From Olivibacter sp. XZL3 (lineage in GTDB: Bacteria; Bacteroidota; Bacteroidia; Sphingobacteriales; Sphingobacteriaceae): a stretch of DNA of 64,000 nt. The number at the start of each line of letters is the position of its first letter. The first letter of the stretch is position 1. The notes beneath the pieces are model-generated. The model was not told the origin of the DNA and did no database searches. It was given only the letters and a program-made list of their open reading frames with translations. Of this stretch, positions 34,719-43,680 are shown piece by piece. A program made the translations under genes and the position numbers. Location of the stretch: assembly GCF_004368405.1 (NCBI RefSeq), contig NZ_SBJH01000010.1:1-64000 (forward strand). The letters are read 5' to 3'.

Positions 34719-35108
34719 ATGACATTGTTCAGATTCACGATTCGCTATATAATTTTCGGCTTCGTATTGGGTCTGTTTTCTTGGATGCTTGCGATGCTTT
34801 TTCCCAAACATGAGCTGTTCGTGTCAAATTATTGGATCATTTTTCTTTTTCTTTTTCTACTCACTTATATCGCCTACTTCATTTCGGATTTCGGATTGAA
34901 AAAGACCCCACAAATGGGGGTTGTGGCTATCATGGGAGGGATTATATTGAAGCTGCTCTTTGCGTTGTCCTTCTCTTTGGTGATTCTGACTAAAACCGCT
35001 GAAAACCAGCTAGTTTTTGTGCTGAATTATTTTTCTTTATATTTATTATTTACACTCTTTGAAGTTATGTGTTTGTTGCGTAACTTGCGCGACCAAAATA
35101 ATAAGTAA
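34719..35108 (+). CDS. Small membrane protein of the ATP synthase operon
   Basis: It has 129 residues and four hydrophobic helices (at about 5-28, 40-58, 68-92 and 100-122), with a basic end NLRDQNNK. The topology and position, just before atpB, match the poorly conserved AtpI-like protein that often sits second in Bacteroidota atp operons. I do not recognise a specific domain. It lies 19 bp after the atpZ-like gene and 14 bp before atpB. Confidence 0.75.
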   Translation: MTLFRFTIRYIIFGFVLGLFSWMLAMLFPKHELFVSNYWIIFLFLFLLTYIAYFISDFGLKKTPQMGVVAIMGGIILKLLFALSFSLVILTKTAENQLVFVLNYFSLYLLFTLFEVMCLLRNLRDQNNK

Positions 35109-35122
35109 AAATCACGGAATAG

Positions 35123-36295
35123 ATGAAATTTAGCCACTTTTTGACTTCAAAAAAATCAGGAATACTTGCGTTTTTTGCCGTTTTCTTCGCGTTTTTGAAT
35201 GCCAGTGCCCAAAATCATGATCATGACCAGCAGGTCGATTCAGCCGCAATAGAACAGGCCGAAATAGGTCATCATGAAAGCCATGAAGAGAAGGAGTTTG
35301 ATATTACTAGTTTTATCTTCCATCATATAGGCGATTCGCACGAATTCCATTTTTGGGGGCATGGTGAAAGCTGGACGGGTTTATACTTGCCGGTTATTCT
35401 TTACACCCATAACGGCTTAGTTTGTTTCAGTGCAAAGGAGTTTCATTTGAATGATGATGGTAGTGTCGTGGTAGAAAAGGACGGTATGCGTTTTGCTCGC
35501 TCACACGGAAAAATCTATTATGCTGCGGAGGGGGCCGAGCACGGCAGTTATGTGCATCATGAAAAAAATGCGAAAGGAGAGGAGGTCGTAACCAATCTCC
35601 GTCCGATCGACTTCTCCATTACTAAAAATGTGTTTACCCTCTTCTTATCGGTTGCTATTTTGCTCCTTGTTTTCTTGAGTGTGGCAAAAGGATATAAAAA
35701 ACGGGAAGGAAAAGCCCCAAAAGGATTACAATCTGTATTGGAGCCGATCATTATTTTTGTGCGCGACGATATTGCTAAACCTAATTTAGGTCATAAGTAT
35801 GAAAGATATATGCCCTATCTTTTAACAGTTTTCTTCTTTATATGGCTAAATAACATGTTAGGTTTAGTGCCTTTCTTTCCGGGAGGCGCCAATGTTACCG
35901 GCAATATTGCGGTTACGATGATCTTAGCCCTATTTACACTGCTTATTATACTATTCAGTGGCAATAAGTACTATTGGGGGCATATCTTTAATCCGCCGGT
36001 GCCTTGGTGGTTAAAGCCATTGATGATTCCTGTCGAGATTTTCGGAATCTTTACTAAGCCCTTTGCACTGATGATCCGTTTGTTTGCGAACATCACGGCA
36101 GGGCACATCCTGGTGCTGTCATTATTATGCCTCGTATTTATTTTTAAATCGTTGGCCGTAGCACCGGTATCAGTATTTTTTGTTGTGTTTATCGGCGCCA
36201 TTGAATTATTGGTGGCCTTTATTCAGGCGTTCATTTTTACAATTCTATCTGCGCTCTTTATCGGAATGGCGATTGAAGAGCATGCTGACCACTAG
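35123..36295 (+). CDS. atpB: ATP synthase F0 subunit a
   Basis: Subunit a forms the proton half-channels of F0. At 390 residues it is much longer than E. coli AtpB (271). The excess is at the front: a signal peptide (residues 1-29, ending NASAQ), then ~140 residues facing the periplasm and rich in His (HDHD, GHHESHEE, FHHIGDSHEFHFWGHG). The membrane part starts near residue 170 and has the essential Arg in LMIRLFANITAGH, near residue 322. Long leading segments are usual in Bacteroidota AtpB. This one ends MAIEEHADH. Confidence 0.95.
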   Translation: MKFSHFLTSKKSGILAFFAVFFAFLNASAQNHDHDQQVDSAAIEQAEIGHHESHEEKEFDITSFIFHHIGDSHEFHFWGHGESWTGLYLPVILYTHNGLVCFSAKEFHLNDDGSVVVEKDGMRFARSHGKIYYAAEGAEHGSYVHHEKNAKGEEVVTNLRPIDFSITKNVFTLFLSVAILLLVFLSVAKGYKKREGKAPKGLQSVLEPIIIFVRDDIAKPNLGHKYERYMPYLLTVFFFIWLNNMLGLVPFFPGGANVTGNIAVTMILALFTLLIILFSGNKYYWGHIFNPPVPWWLKPLMIPVEIFGIFTKPFALMIRLFANITAGHILVLSLLCLVFIFKSLAVAPVSVFFVVFIGAIELLVAFIQAFIFTILSALFIGMAIEEHADH

Positions 36296-36331
36296 AAATC
36301 ATTAAACATTATTGTTAAACTAAATATATAA

Positions 36332-36541
<210 letters not shown>

Positions 36542-36563
36542 TTAAAGAAAACCAAATGAAACG

Positions 36564-36604
36564 AAAGAGCCTATGCTCGGGGTTGCCGTTTATAGGCTCT
36601 TTTC
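36564..36604 (+). terminator. Intra-operon hairpin with T-run after atpE
   Basis: AAAGAGCCTAT, a 16-base loop, ATAGGCTCTTTT. The 10-bp stem is perfect and a short T-run follows. It lies between atpE and atpF, inside the operon, and could partly stop transcription or stabilise the upstream mRNA. Confidence 0.75.
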
Positions 36605-36659
36605 ACAGACATTAGTAGACACTGTTTATATATAAAAAAGCACTTAATTAATACGCAAT

Positions 36660-37154
36660 ATGGACTTACTCATCCCAGAAGTTGGTTTAATTTTTTGGCA
36701 TACCCTCTCGTTTTTGCTGCTCCTTTTTTTGCTGGCGAAATTCGCATGGAAGCCTGTTATGAAAGCAATCGGAGAGCGTGAGCGTTCTATCGAGCATGCA
36801 TTGGACGCTGCAGAGAAGGCAAAGCAAGAAATGGCACGCTTAACCAGCGAAAACGAGCAACTGTTAAAGGAGGCGAGAGCCGAGCGCGACCTTATTCTGA
36901 AGGAAGCACGCGAAATAAAAGAGCAATTGCTTAAAGATGCCAAAGATCAGGCTCAACTCGAAGGAAATAGAATGATTGAAAAAGCACGCATCGAGATTAA
37001 CAATCAAAAGGCTATCGCCATGGCGGATGTAAAGAACCAAGTTTCTAAACTGTCCTTAGAGATTGCCCGTAAAGTTTTACAGCAGGAGTTAGCTGATAAA
37101 AATAAACAAGACGCTTTAGTTGGTGAATTGTTGAAAGAAGTGAAATTAAACTAA
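36660..37154 (+). CDS. atpF: ATP synthase F0 subunit b
   Basis: This is the peripheral stalk. It has 164 residues: a membrane helix at ~5-28 ([24 protein letters not shown]) and then a long charged helix for dimer coiled coil ([27 protein letters not shown] and on). The GERE-I motif and Ala/Glu heptads are typical. It follows atpE by 118 bp, the longest gap in the front part of the operon, and precedes atpH by 19 bp. Confidence 0.94.
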   Translation: MDLLIPEVGLIFWHTLSFLLLLFLLAKFAWKPVMKAIGERERSIEHALDAAEKAKQEMARLTSENEQLLKEARAERDLILKEAREIKEQLLKDAKDQAQLEGNRMIEKARIEINNQKAIAMADVKNQVSKLSLEIARKVLQQELADKNKQDALVGELLKEVKLN

Positions 37155-37173
37155 GCAGCTAATCCCTAAAGAT

Positions 37174-37710
37174 ATGTCAGAATTTAAGGTTTCGTCTAGA
37201 TATGCTAAGGCTTTATTGGATTTGTCAATAGAGCAAGGTGTGCTGGATCGGGTTCGGGACGAAGTAGCAGAATTTATAGCAATCATAAAAAGCCATAAAG
37301 AACTACAGTCGGTTTTAAAGAATCCGATTATCAAACAAGACAAGAAAATCAATATACTTACAGCCCTTTTTGGAGAGAAATTCAATCCAGTACTGATTGG
37401 CTTTTTTAAGATTATGGTGAATAAGGGACGTGGAGAAATTCTGTATGCGACTGCACAGGAATTTATCCAACAATATAATGCCTATAAAGGTATTGTGATT
37501 GCAAAGGTGAGTTCTGCAGCGCCACTGTCGGCCGAAAACGCCACGCAGTTAAAGCAACTGATTGCGTCTTCCATCGGCAAAGAGGTAATTATCGAAAGCT
37601 CGGTGAATGCCGATTTGATCGGCGGTTTTGTTGTAACCGTCGGTGATAGGCAAATAGACGCAAGTTTAGCAGGTCGCTTGAACAAATTAGACAGGGCTTT
37701 TCATGCCTAG
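37174..37710 (+). CDS. atpH: ATP synthase F1 subunit delta
   Basis: It joins the peripheral stalk to the top of F1. It has 178 residues: the N-terminal helical domain starts SRYAKALLDLSIEQG, and the C-terminal signature is VIIESSVNADLIGGFVVTVGDRQIDASLAGRL, read here in two parts around LIGGF. Order and length are normal for the family. Confidence 0.94.
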   Translation: MSEFKVSSRYAKALLDLSIEQGVLDRVRDEVAEFIAIIKSHKELQSVLKNPIIKQDKKINILTALFGEKFNPVLIGFFKIMVNKGRGEILYATAQEFIQQYNAYKGIVIAKVSSAAPLSAENATQLKQLIASSIGKEVIIESSVNADLIGGFVVTVGDRQIDASLAGRLNKLDRAFHA

Positions 37711-37756
37711 GACAAAACAAAGGTTTAAACTTAGAAAAACATAAATTAAAGATAAA

Positions 37757-39331
37757 ATGGTAGAGGTAAGACCAGATGAAGTATCGGCAATCTTAAGAGA
37801 GCAATTGTCGAACTTTAAATCAGAAGCCGAACTTGAAGAAGTGGGTACCGTACTCCAGGTGGGTGATGGTATTGCTCGGGTTTACGGCCTAACCAAAGTC
37901 CAATCGGGTGAATTGGTGGAATTCGAAAACGGATTACAGGGTATCGTACTTAACTTAGAGGAAGATAATGTTGGGGTGGTGTTGTTAGGACCATATGATG
38001 AGATTAAAGAAGGTGATACGCTGAAACGCACCAACAAGATCGCTTCAATCAATGTCGGTGAAGGTATGCTTGGACGTGTGGTGAATACGCTTGGACAACC
38101 AATCGATGGCAAAGGTCCGATTACCGGCAAAACTTACGAGATGCCGATCGAACGGAAAGCACCGGGCGTTATCTATCGTCAACCAGTAAACGAGCCCTTG
38201 CAAACGGGTATCAAGGCGATCGACGCGATGATTCCGATCGGCCGCGGACAACGCGAGTTGGTAATTGGTGACCGTCAGGTTGGTAAAACAGCGGTTTGTA
38301 TCGACACCATTCTTAATCAAAAGGAATTTTTCGATGCAGGTCAACCTGTATATTGTATATACGTAGCCGTTGGACAAAAAAATTCGACCGTTGCGAACAT
38401 CGTTCGTACATTGGAGGAAAAAGGAGCCATGGCTTATACGGTCGTAGTATCGGCTTCCGCTTCGGAACCAGCTCCTTTGCAGTTCTATGCACCAATGGCG
38501 GGAGCGGCAATCGGTGAGTTCTTCCGCGATACTGGTCGTCCGGCCTTGATCGTTTACGATGACTTGTCAAAACAAGCGGTAGCTTACCGTGAAGTGTCTT
38601 TATTGCTGCGTCGTCCTCCAGGACGTGAGGCCTATCCGGGAGATGTGTTCTATCTGCACAGTCGTCTTTTGGAACGTGCTGCGAAAATTAACGCGTCCGA
38701 TGAGATTGCCCGTAATATGAATGACCTTCCGGAATCATTGAAAGATGTTGTCAAAGGGGGCGGATCATTAACCGCGTTGCCGATCATAGAAACGCAGGCA
38801 GGAGACGTATCTGCTTATATTCCGACAAATGTGATCTCCATTACCGATGGGCAGATTTTCTTGGAATCTAACCTGTTCAATGCGGGGGTAAGACCTGCTA
38901 TTAACGTAGGTATCTCTGTATCGCGTGTTGGAGGTAGTGCGCAGATCAAGTCTATGAAAAAGGTTGCCGGTACCCTCAAGTTAGATCAAGCACAATACCG
39001 GGAGTTGGAAGCTTTTGCTAAATTCGGATCGGATTTGGACGCCGCTACCAAAGGAGTGCTCGACAAAGGGGTTAGAAACGTGGAGATTCTAAAGCAGGGC
39101 CAGTTTTCACCAGTGGCCGTAGAAAAGCAAGTGGCTATCATCTACGCTGGGGTAAAAGGCTTGTTCCGTAACGTGCCGGTAAATAAAGTGAGGGAATTCG
39201 AGTCGAACTACTTGCAACAACTGGAGTTGCGTCATCCTGAAGTACTTAAGGATTTAAAAGCAGGCAAGTTTACAGATGATATTACCGCTGTTTTAGATAA
39301 GGTGGCTAAAGAGATAGCTGCGAGTTATTAG
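37757..39331 (+). CDS. atpA: ATP synthase F1 subunit alpha
   Basis: This is the non-catalytic nucleotide-binding subunit. It has 524 residues. Walker A is [10 protein letters not shown] at ~169-178; the arginine finger lies in the [10 protein letters not shown] region; [17 protein letters not shown] is the family signature. It starts [17 protein letters not shown], which binds delta. Gene order atpH-A-G is the usual one. atpD (beta) and atpC (epsilon) do not follow atpG. Confidence 0.97.
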   Translation: MVEVRPDEVSAILREQLSNFKSEAELEEVGTVLQVGDGIARVYGLTKVQSGELVEFENGLQGIVLNLEEDNVGVVLLGPYDEIKEGDTLKRTNKIASINVGEGMLGRVVNTLGQPIDGKGPITGKTYEMPIERKAPGVIYRQPVNEPLQTGIKAIDAMIPIGRGQRELVIGDRQVGKTAVCIDTILNQKEFFDAGQPVYCIYVAVGQKNSTVANIVRTLEEKGAMAYTVVVSASASEPAPLQFYAPMAGAAIGEFFRDTGRPALIVYDDLSKQAVAYREVSLLLRRPPGREAYPGDVFYLHSRLLERAAKINASDEIARNMNDLPESLKDVVKGGGSLTALPIIETQAGDVSAYIPTNVISITDGQIFLESNLFNAGVRPAINVGISVSRVGGSAQIKSMKKVAGTLKLDQAQYRELEAFAKFGSDLDAATKGVLDKGVRNVEILKQGQFSPVAVEKQVAIIYAGVKGLFRNVPVNKVREFESNYLQQLELRHPEVLKDLKAGKFTDDITAVLDKVAKEIAASY

Positions 39332-39340
39332 ATGGTTATG

Positions 39341-39413
39341 AGTTGCCAGTTGCGAGTTGCCAGTTTTCTTAACGTGCAAATCACACGCAACCGATAACTC
39401 ACAACGCACAACT
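39341..39413. repeat. Inverted degenerate repeat inside the ATP synthase operon (R4)
   Basis: Arm one (39341-39365) repeats AGTTGCCAGTTGCGAGTTGC. Arm two (39389-39413) is its imperfect reverse complement, with ACTCACAACGCACAACT; about 18 of 25 positions fit, and more with G-U pairs. The loop is 23 nt. It fills most of the 93-bp gap between atpA and atpG, where other gaps between neighbouring F1 genes are under 50 bp. Confidence 0.7.
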
Positions 39414-39424
39414 TTTATAAATAT

Positions 39425-40312
39425 ATGGCTAATTTAAAAGAAGTTAGAAATCGTATTGCGTCTGTAAGCTCTACACAACAGATTACAAGAGCCATGAAAA
39501 TGGTTTCCGCTGCGAAGTTGAAGCGGGCTACAAATGCAATTGTGCAGTTAAGGCCTTATGCTGAGAAGCTAAAAGATATTTTGGCTAATCTGTCGGCTTC
39601 GGTAGAAGGTGCTTCTTCCCCTTTTATGGCGGTCAGAAAGCCAAAGAAAATTTTACTTGTTGTAGTAACTTCTAATAGAGGCTTGGCAGGTGCATTTAAT
39701 GCCAATGTGATTAAAGCAACCAATCTGCTCATTGCGAATAAGTATCAGGAGCAACATAGAAAAGGGAACGTAAAGATTATTGCCATTGGTAAAAAGGGCC
39801 AAGATTATTACCGGAAAAACAAATATGAGGTTTTGGGTAATCATAGCGAGTTGTTTTCCAAGTTGAATTTTGAAAATACTTCAAAAATAACGGAAACAAT
39901 CATGGCCGGTTTCATCGCGGGCGAATTTGATCGTGTTGAGCTTGTCTATAACCAATTCAAAAATGCAGCTGTGCAGATCTTAAAAACGGAGCAACTGCTA
40001 CCGTTGGTGCCTGCTGAGCAGGAGGAAATAAAGCCTTCAGAAAATGCAGTTGATTATATTTTTGAGCCCTCAAAGGAAGAAATTATTCAGGAGTTGATTC
40101 CAAAATCCATTAAGATACAGGTTTATAAAGCGGTATTGGACTCGCACGCTTCGGAACACGGAGCGCGTATGACTGCCATGGATAAAGCCACTGATAATGC
40201 GGGCGAGTTACTTAAATCTCTTAAGCTTTCCTATAACCAAGCACGTCAGGCAGCTATTACAACCGAACTTACAGAAATAGTAAGTGGAGCAGCAGCGTTG
40301 TCTAACGGCTAA
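39425..40312 (+). CDS. atpG: ATP synthase F1 subunit gamma
   Basis: This is the rotor shaft. It has 295 residues. It starts MANLKEVRNRIASVSSTQQITRAMKMVSAAKL, the conserved N-terminal coiled coil, and ends with EHGARMTAMDKATDNAGEL and ARQAAITTELTEIVSGAAAL, the C-terminal helix signature. Residues ~195-225 (EQEEIKPSENAVDYIFEPSKEE) form a family-typical loop. It closes the operon; a strong terminator follows. Confidence 0.96.
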   Translation: MANLKEVRNRIASVSSTQQITRAMKMVSAAKLKRATNAIVQLRPYAEKLKDILANLSASVEGASSPFMAVRKPKKILLVVVTSNRGLAGAFNANVIKATNLLIANKYQEQHRKGNVKIIAIGKKGQDYYRKNKYEVLGNHSELFSKLNFENTSKITETIMAGFIAGEFDRVELVYNQFKNAAVQILKTEQLLPLVPAEQEEIKPSENAVDYIFEPSKEEIIQELIPKSIKIQVYKAVLDSHASEHGARMTAMDKATDNAGELLKSLKLSYNQARQAAITTELTEIVSGAAALSNG

Positions 40313-40338
40313 TTAATAGGTAAACGATTATAATGTTT

Positions 40339-40383
40339 GGTGTCTAGAAGTATGATTCGGTCGCATTTCTAGACACCTTTTTT
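40339..40383 (+). terminator. ATP synthase operon terminator
   Basis: GGTGTCTAGAA, a 16-base loop, TTTCTAGACACC and a T-run. The long perfect stem closes the operon. Confidence 0.92.
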
Positions 40384-40488
40384 GTTAATGCTAGGCAGGG
40401 AGGCGGTTCTTTCGCATTCATGTCCTGAAGAATTACGAACATAATCGTTTTGACCGGCCCAAATATTTTTATTCCTTAAAAAAAAGTT

Positions 40489-40496
40489 TATTTTTG
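40489..40496 (+). promoter_or_regulatory. -7 box before the 72-residue membrane protein
   Basis: TATTTTTG matches TAnnTTTG and ends 17 nt before the ATG at 40514. The -33 box is unclear. Confidence 0.45.
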
Positions 40497-40513
40497 CAGG
40501 TAAAGAAATCACT

Positions 40514-40732
40514 ATGGCAAATTCAGTAGAGCAAAGACCTCACGTCAGCACCGATAATAACGCAAACCAAACGCATTATTACGTAACTTTAGTTGTTGCT
40601 ATAGCCTTTGGCTTAGCTGGTACATTTTTCCGTTTTATACAAGACTCTTTTTTGTTTACCTCCATTTCCAACATTCTATTGATCATTGGAAGTTTCATAG
40701 CTTTCCGTACGGTTTTTAGAATAATGAAATAG
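40514..40732 (+). CDS. Small two-helix membrane protein of unknown function
   Basis: It has 72 residues: a polar start (SVEQRPHVSTDNNANQTHYY), a helix VTLVVAIAFGLAGTFFRFI, a short turn, a second helix ISNILLIIGSFIAFRTVF and a basic end. It has its own promoter-like box and terminator. I believe it is a real gene because of these signals; its family resembles small Bacteroidota inner-membrane proteins with no assigned role. Confidence 0.7.
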   Translation: MANSVEQRPHVSTDNNANQTHYYVTLVVAIAFGLAGTFFRFIQDSFLFTSISNILLIIGSFIAFRTVFRIMK

Positions 40733-40755
40733 AGATTTCGGATCTTAGATATAAG

Positions 40756-40783
40756 AAGGCGTGAAGTATTTCGCGCCTTTTTT
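40756..40783 (+). terminator. Terminator after the small membrane protein
   Basis: AAGGCGTGAA, loop, TTCGCGCCTT and a T-run. One G-U pair in the stem. Confidence 0.88.
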
Positions 40784-40825
40784 GTTGGGTTAATTTTTAT
40801 TTTTAGACAAATTTTAACAACAGCT

Positions 40826-41596
40826 ATGTTCAGCAAATCTGTTTTTTCTGTTATAGGCTTCCTGTTGGCCGCCGCCAGTACTTATGGGCAGGAATATCAC
40901 CGAGATTATACAAATGCCGTGCTATGGCAACAGCAGTCGGGCGAATATCGCGCATTGTGTTTTCAAGCATATAATTTCGCGCGCCTAAGTCTGGATAAAA
41001 AGTTGAAAAAGCGGTCTCGAAAACCGAAATGTATTGTTGTTGATGTCGATGAGACCTTACTAGATAATTCTCCCCACAGCGCGCAAACGGTGCGGTCTAG
41101 AAAGAGCTTCGACCTGGCTGAATGGAAACGTTGGACCGGGATGGCGGTAGCAGACACGGTCCCCGGCGCCTGTTCTTTTTTGCAATACGCTGCATCAAAA
41201 AACGTGGAGGTGTTCTACATCAGTAATCGCGATCGGAGTGAAATTCCTGCAACCATCGAAAACCTAAAGCGATATGGATTTCCCTATGTCGATAACCAGC
41301 ATTTGTTATTCCGGGACACTACATCAAACAAGCAGCCGAGGAGAGACCTAGTTGCAGGGACACATGAAATTATTATGCTTGCGGGCGATAACCTGAGCGA
41401 CTTTTCGACCATTTTTTACCAGGAAGGGAAGGACGCGAAAAGTACAGTTGATCAACAGGCTAAGTTATTCGGAACGGAATTTATTGTTCTCCCTAATCCG
41501 ATGTATGGCGACTGGGAACAGTCTTTATATCCAAAAGGTAATCTAACTGAAGAGGAGAAATCCGAAATTCGGCTGAACAGAATCAAAGGTTATTAA
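40826..41596 (+). CDS. HAD-type acid phosphatase / 5'-nucleotidase, lipoprotein e(P4) family
   Basis: Related to Haemophilus e(P4), which dephosphorylates nucleotides and NMN in the periplasm to allow NAD precursor uptake. It has 256 residues. A signal peptide (residues 1-21, ending TYGQ) has no lipobox Cys, so it would not be lipidated, unlike e(P4). HAD motif 1 is VVDVDETLLDNS (DVDET), motif 2 is YISNRDRSE, and motif 4 is IIMLAGDNLSDF. FQAYN and W-K-R-W-T fit the subfamily. It precedes genes that include nadE about 2 kb on. Confidence 0.9.
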   Translation: MFSKSVFSVIGFLLAAASTYGQEYHRDYTNAVLWQQQSGEYRALCFQAYNFARLSLDKKLKKRSRKPKCIVVDVDETLLDNSPHSAQTVRSRKSFDLAEWKRWTGMAVADTVPGACSFLQYAASKNVEVFYISNRDRSEIPATIENLKRYGFPYVDNQHLLFRDTTSNKQPRRDLVAGTHEIIMLAGDNLSDFSTIFYQEGKDAKSTVDQQAKLFGTEFIVLPNPMYGDWEQSLYPKGNLTEEEKSEIRLNRIKGY

Positions 41597-41725
41597 ACGC
41601 CTAATAAACCTATCCCCCGTTTTTTTGTCTAACAACTTGGTAGGTATTTGTTTGCGGAAGGCTTCAATCCTTTTTTTGAAAACATTCTGCAACAATTAGG
41701 GTTACATCCGTAAGAATAATGAGAT

Positions 41726-42388
41726 ATGATGAAGGGGAAACTATTTTTAGTGATCGCATCACTTTTGTTGAGCGGTACATGGGCATATGCCAGTCTGCAA
41801 GATTCTGTCCAGCATATCAAAAAGTTGGAAATCAGGCAGAAGAAGAAAAAAAATTTTAATACAAGATATCGAGATTCCACGTTGGTGCTGACAATCGATA
41901 CCTTGATCATGCACGATAAGGCTTCTCTCGAGTTCTTTGGGAAGAAGAAAGTGAAGCTAAAGGTTCACTATGCAGAAATTGCCAAAGAGGCGTACATGAT
42001 AGGTACCGATAGCAAAAATAATGGGTCGAATATGGACATAGAAATCCATTTTGCAAAATTAGGCGCTCTTTATGTGTTGGCCGGCGGACGGGATGCCAAT
42101 AATGGAACACGTACTTACCCCAATGGAAATGGAGGAAATGTTTCGTTCCGTTATGACCAGGCCGGTATCATCCCGCAGCAGGAAAATAAAGATCAACCGG
42201 CTTATTTGCGAATAGATACAAAAGCGGGCGGCTATCGGGTGAATCCACAGTCCGACTTATATAATATTTACTCGCAAATCGGCATGGGAATTCGATCAGG
42301 GGGCGGCCGTTTAGGAGCCGTTCCGCAGGGCCAGGTTTATTCCGGTTCACCAGGAAGGGATGGTAAAGCTACCGTTGAGGGGTTCTGA
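41726..42388 (+). CDS. Exported protein of unknown function
   Basis: It has 220 residues. A signal peptide (MMKGKLFLVIASLLLSGTWAYA) is followed by a short basic stretch (EIRQKKKKNF). The next part carries beta-strand and Gly/Asn-rich segments such as GGRDANNGTRTYPNGNGGNV. The C-terminal third (GIRSGGGRLGAVPQGQVYSGSPGRDG) is Gly-rich with a collagen-like look. I do not recognise a family. The ATG at 41726 or the next codon (41729) may be used. Nothing nearby suggests its role. Confidence 0.65.
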   Translation: MMKGKLFLVIASLLLSGTWAYASLQDSVQHIKKLEIRQKKKKNFNTRYRDSTLVLTIDTLIMHDKASLEFFGKKKVKLKVHYAEIAKEAYMIGTDSKNNGSNMDIEIHFAKLGALYVLAGGRDANNGTRTYPNGNGGNVSFRYDQAGIIPQQENKDQPAYLRIDTKAGGYRVNPQSDLYNIYSQIGMGIRSGGGRLGAVPQGQVYSGSPGRDGKATVEGF

Positions 42389-42973
42389 TAGGGTTCCAGG
42401 CTATTAGTTTTAAGCTGTACACTATAGGCATTACGCTGGAGCGTTAAGCCTTGGGTGCTCTAAAGGGAATACTATTTTCAACATCATGGTTCTGTAATAT
42501 TTGTTGGCAAATATTGAAAACGCTGGCGATGTCTTGTACATTTCCAGCTCGAAGCTTTTGTACGATAACTGGGCTATATTTTTTGCGGGCTCGATTTTAT
42601 TTAAACTCAGATTACGCGTTAGGAATTAAAACGAAAGGGAACGATTGAAACTAGGCATGAAATAGGGAATGAGACGTACCGGGGTATGGCGAATGAGCTA
42701 TTAAAATGGATGTAAAGGAGCATTTCATTGCAGTTCATGAGCTAATGCGTATTCTGGGTTAAAGTCTAGTTTGAATACATGTTTTTTAGCGATTACACGA
42801 AGCAAAAGTAATAATCGAAAAAAAGAGCTAGATTTGTGCATCTCTGAATTTGATATGGCCAAGTCTTGACAATAAGTCGCGCACTCAAGTGTAGCAGCAA
42901 AAGCAAATAACTTGAAGCAACAGGCGACGCTCTGGTCCTCGTGATGAATTTAATGGAGAATAAAGAATAATAG
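42389..42973. other. Gene-free 585-bp stretch with possible decayed coding remnants
   Basis: No intact gene is supported. The left ~80 bp have the repeated-word texture seen elsewhere (GGCTATTAG, TATAGGCATTACG, GTTAAGCCTTGGG; segment R5). The rest contains a minus-strand open stretch at 42444-42596 with protein-like composition, and further minus-strand patches broken by stops. Plus-strand frames at 42451-42648 and the minus frame at 42793-43047 have no support. Confidence 0.5.
42444..42596 (-). pseudogene. Possible remnant of a coding sequence
   Basis: An open stretch of 50 codons ends at a stop at 42444 and lacks a start. It reads KKYSPVIVQKLRAGNVQDIA and on to VFNICQQILQNHDVENSIPF, which looks like an amphipathic helical protein tail rather than random translation. 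Upstream on the same strand, short patches such as LDFNPEYALAHELQ are broken by stops. I cannot name a family; chance is a real alternative. Confidence 0.25.
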
Positions 42974-43660
42974 ATGAAGTTAACTATACCGTTTAGAGAA
43001 GTAGCGGCTACAATAGTCGTGTGCCTACTTTTTTTACTAAAAGCCAATGCGCAAGATTACTACGATTCAAAATACGATAACAAGCGAATAAGTATGGGAA
43101 TTACTTTGTCGCCCAACATTAATTGGTTGCGGTATGGCGACTTTGATGTAAAGTCCAACACCGCTCGGATAGGTTATAACTATGGTTTGGTCGCAGACTT
43201 CGCTTTTTCGGAGAACTATTACTTTTCCAGTGGACTTTTGATTGATAATTTACGGGCGCAGTCCGAAACCTATCAAGGCGGCGTTGACGGTACCGATTTT
43301 GTTATTAATAATTACAGTCTACAATACGCTGAAATCCCCTTTGGCGTGAAGTTGAAAAGTACACAACGGTATTACAGAAGCTATTATGGCCAATTTGGCT
43401 TTTCCCTCGGTGTTAAATTGAGTGCGAAGCAAGAAATATTGAACGGAAATAGGGTGGTAATACAGGAATCCCGGAATATGAAAGGAGACGCCAATATTTT
43501 CCGGCTCGGACTTCAGTTGGGCGGGGGAGTGGAATGGTTGTTGGACCACAATTTGCGGCTGATGACGGGTTTAAGTTTTAATAACGGTTTTACCCGTGCC
43601 ATTAAACAGGGAGGCGCTAATAACTCCTATGTAGCTTTTAACTTCGGTATACTCTTTTAA
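42974..43660 (+). CDS. Outer-membrane beta-barrel protein, PorT family
   Basis: It has 228 residues. A signal peptide ends at KANAQ (~residue 27), followed by alternating beta strands typical of an eight-strand barrel, such as GITLSPNINWLRY, IGYNYGLVADFAFSENYYFSSGLLI and LRLMTGLSFNNGF. The last residue is Phe, as expected for a BAM substrate. PorT-type barrels include a part of the type IX secretion system; membership does not prove that function. It precedes nadE by 20 bp in the same direction. Confidence 0.85.
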   Translation: MKLTIPFREVAATIVVCLLFLLKANAQDYYDSKYDNKRISMGITLSPNINWLRYGDFDVKSNTARIGYNYGLVADFAFSENYYFSSGLLIDNLRAQSETYQGGVDGTDFVINNYSLQYAEIPFGVKLKSTQRYYRSYYGQFGFSLGVKLSAKQEILNGNRVVIQESRNMKGDANIFRLGLQLGGGVEWLLDHNLRLMTGLSFNNGFTRAIKQGGANNSYVAFNFGILF

Positions 43661-43680
43661 TAACGGATACGTCAATAAAC

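Noticed and set aside
42451-42648. Plus-strand open frame in the 585-bp gap
   Set aside because: TTG start, Cys/Phe-rich translation, no start signal; the minus-strand patch is more protein-like.
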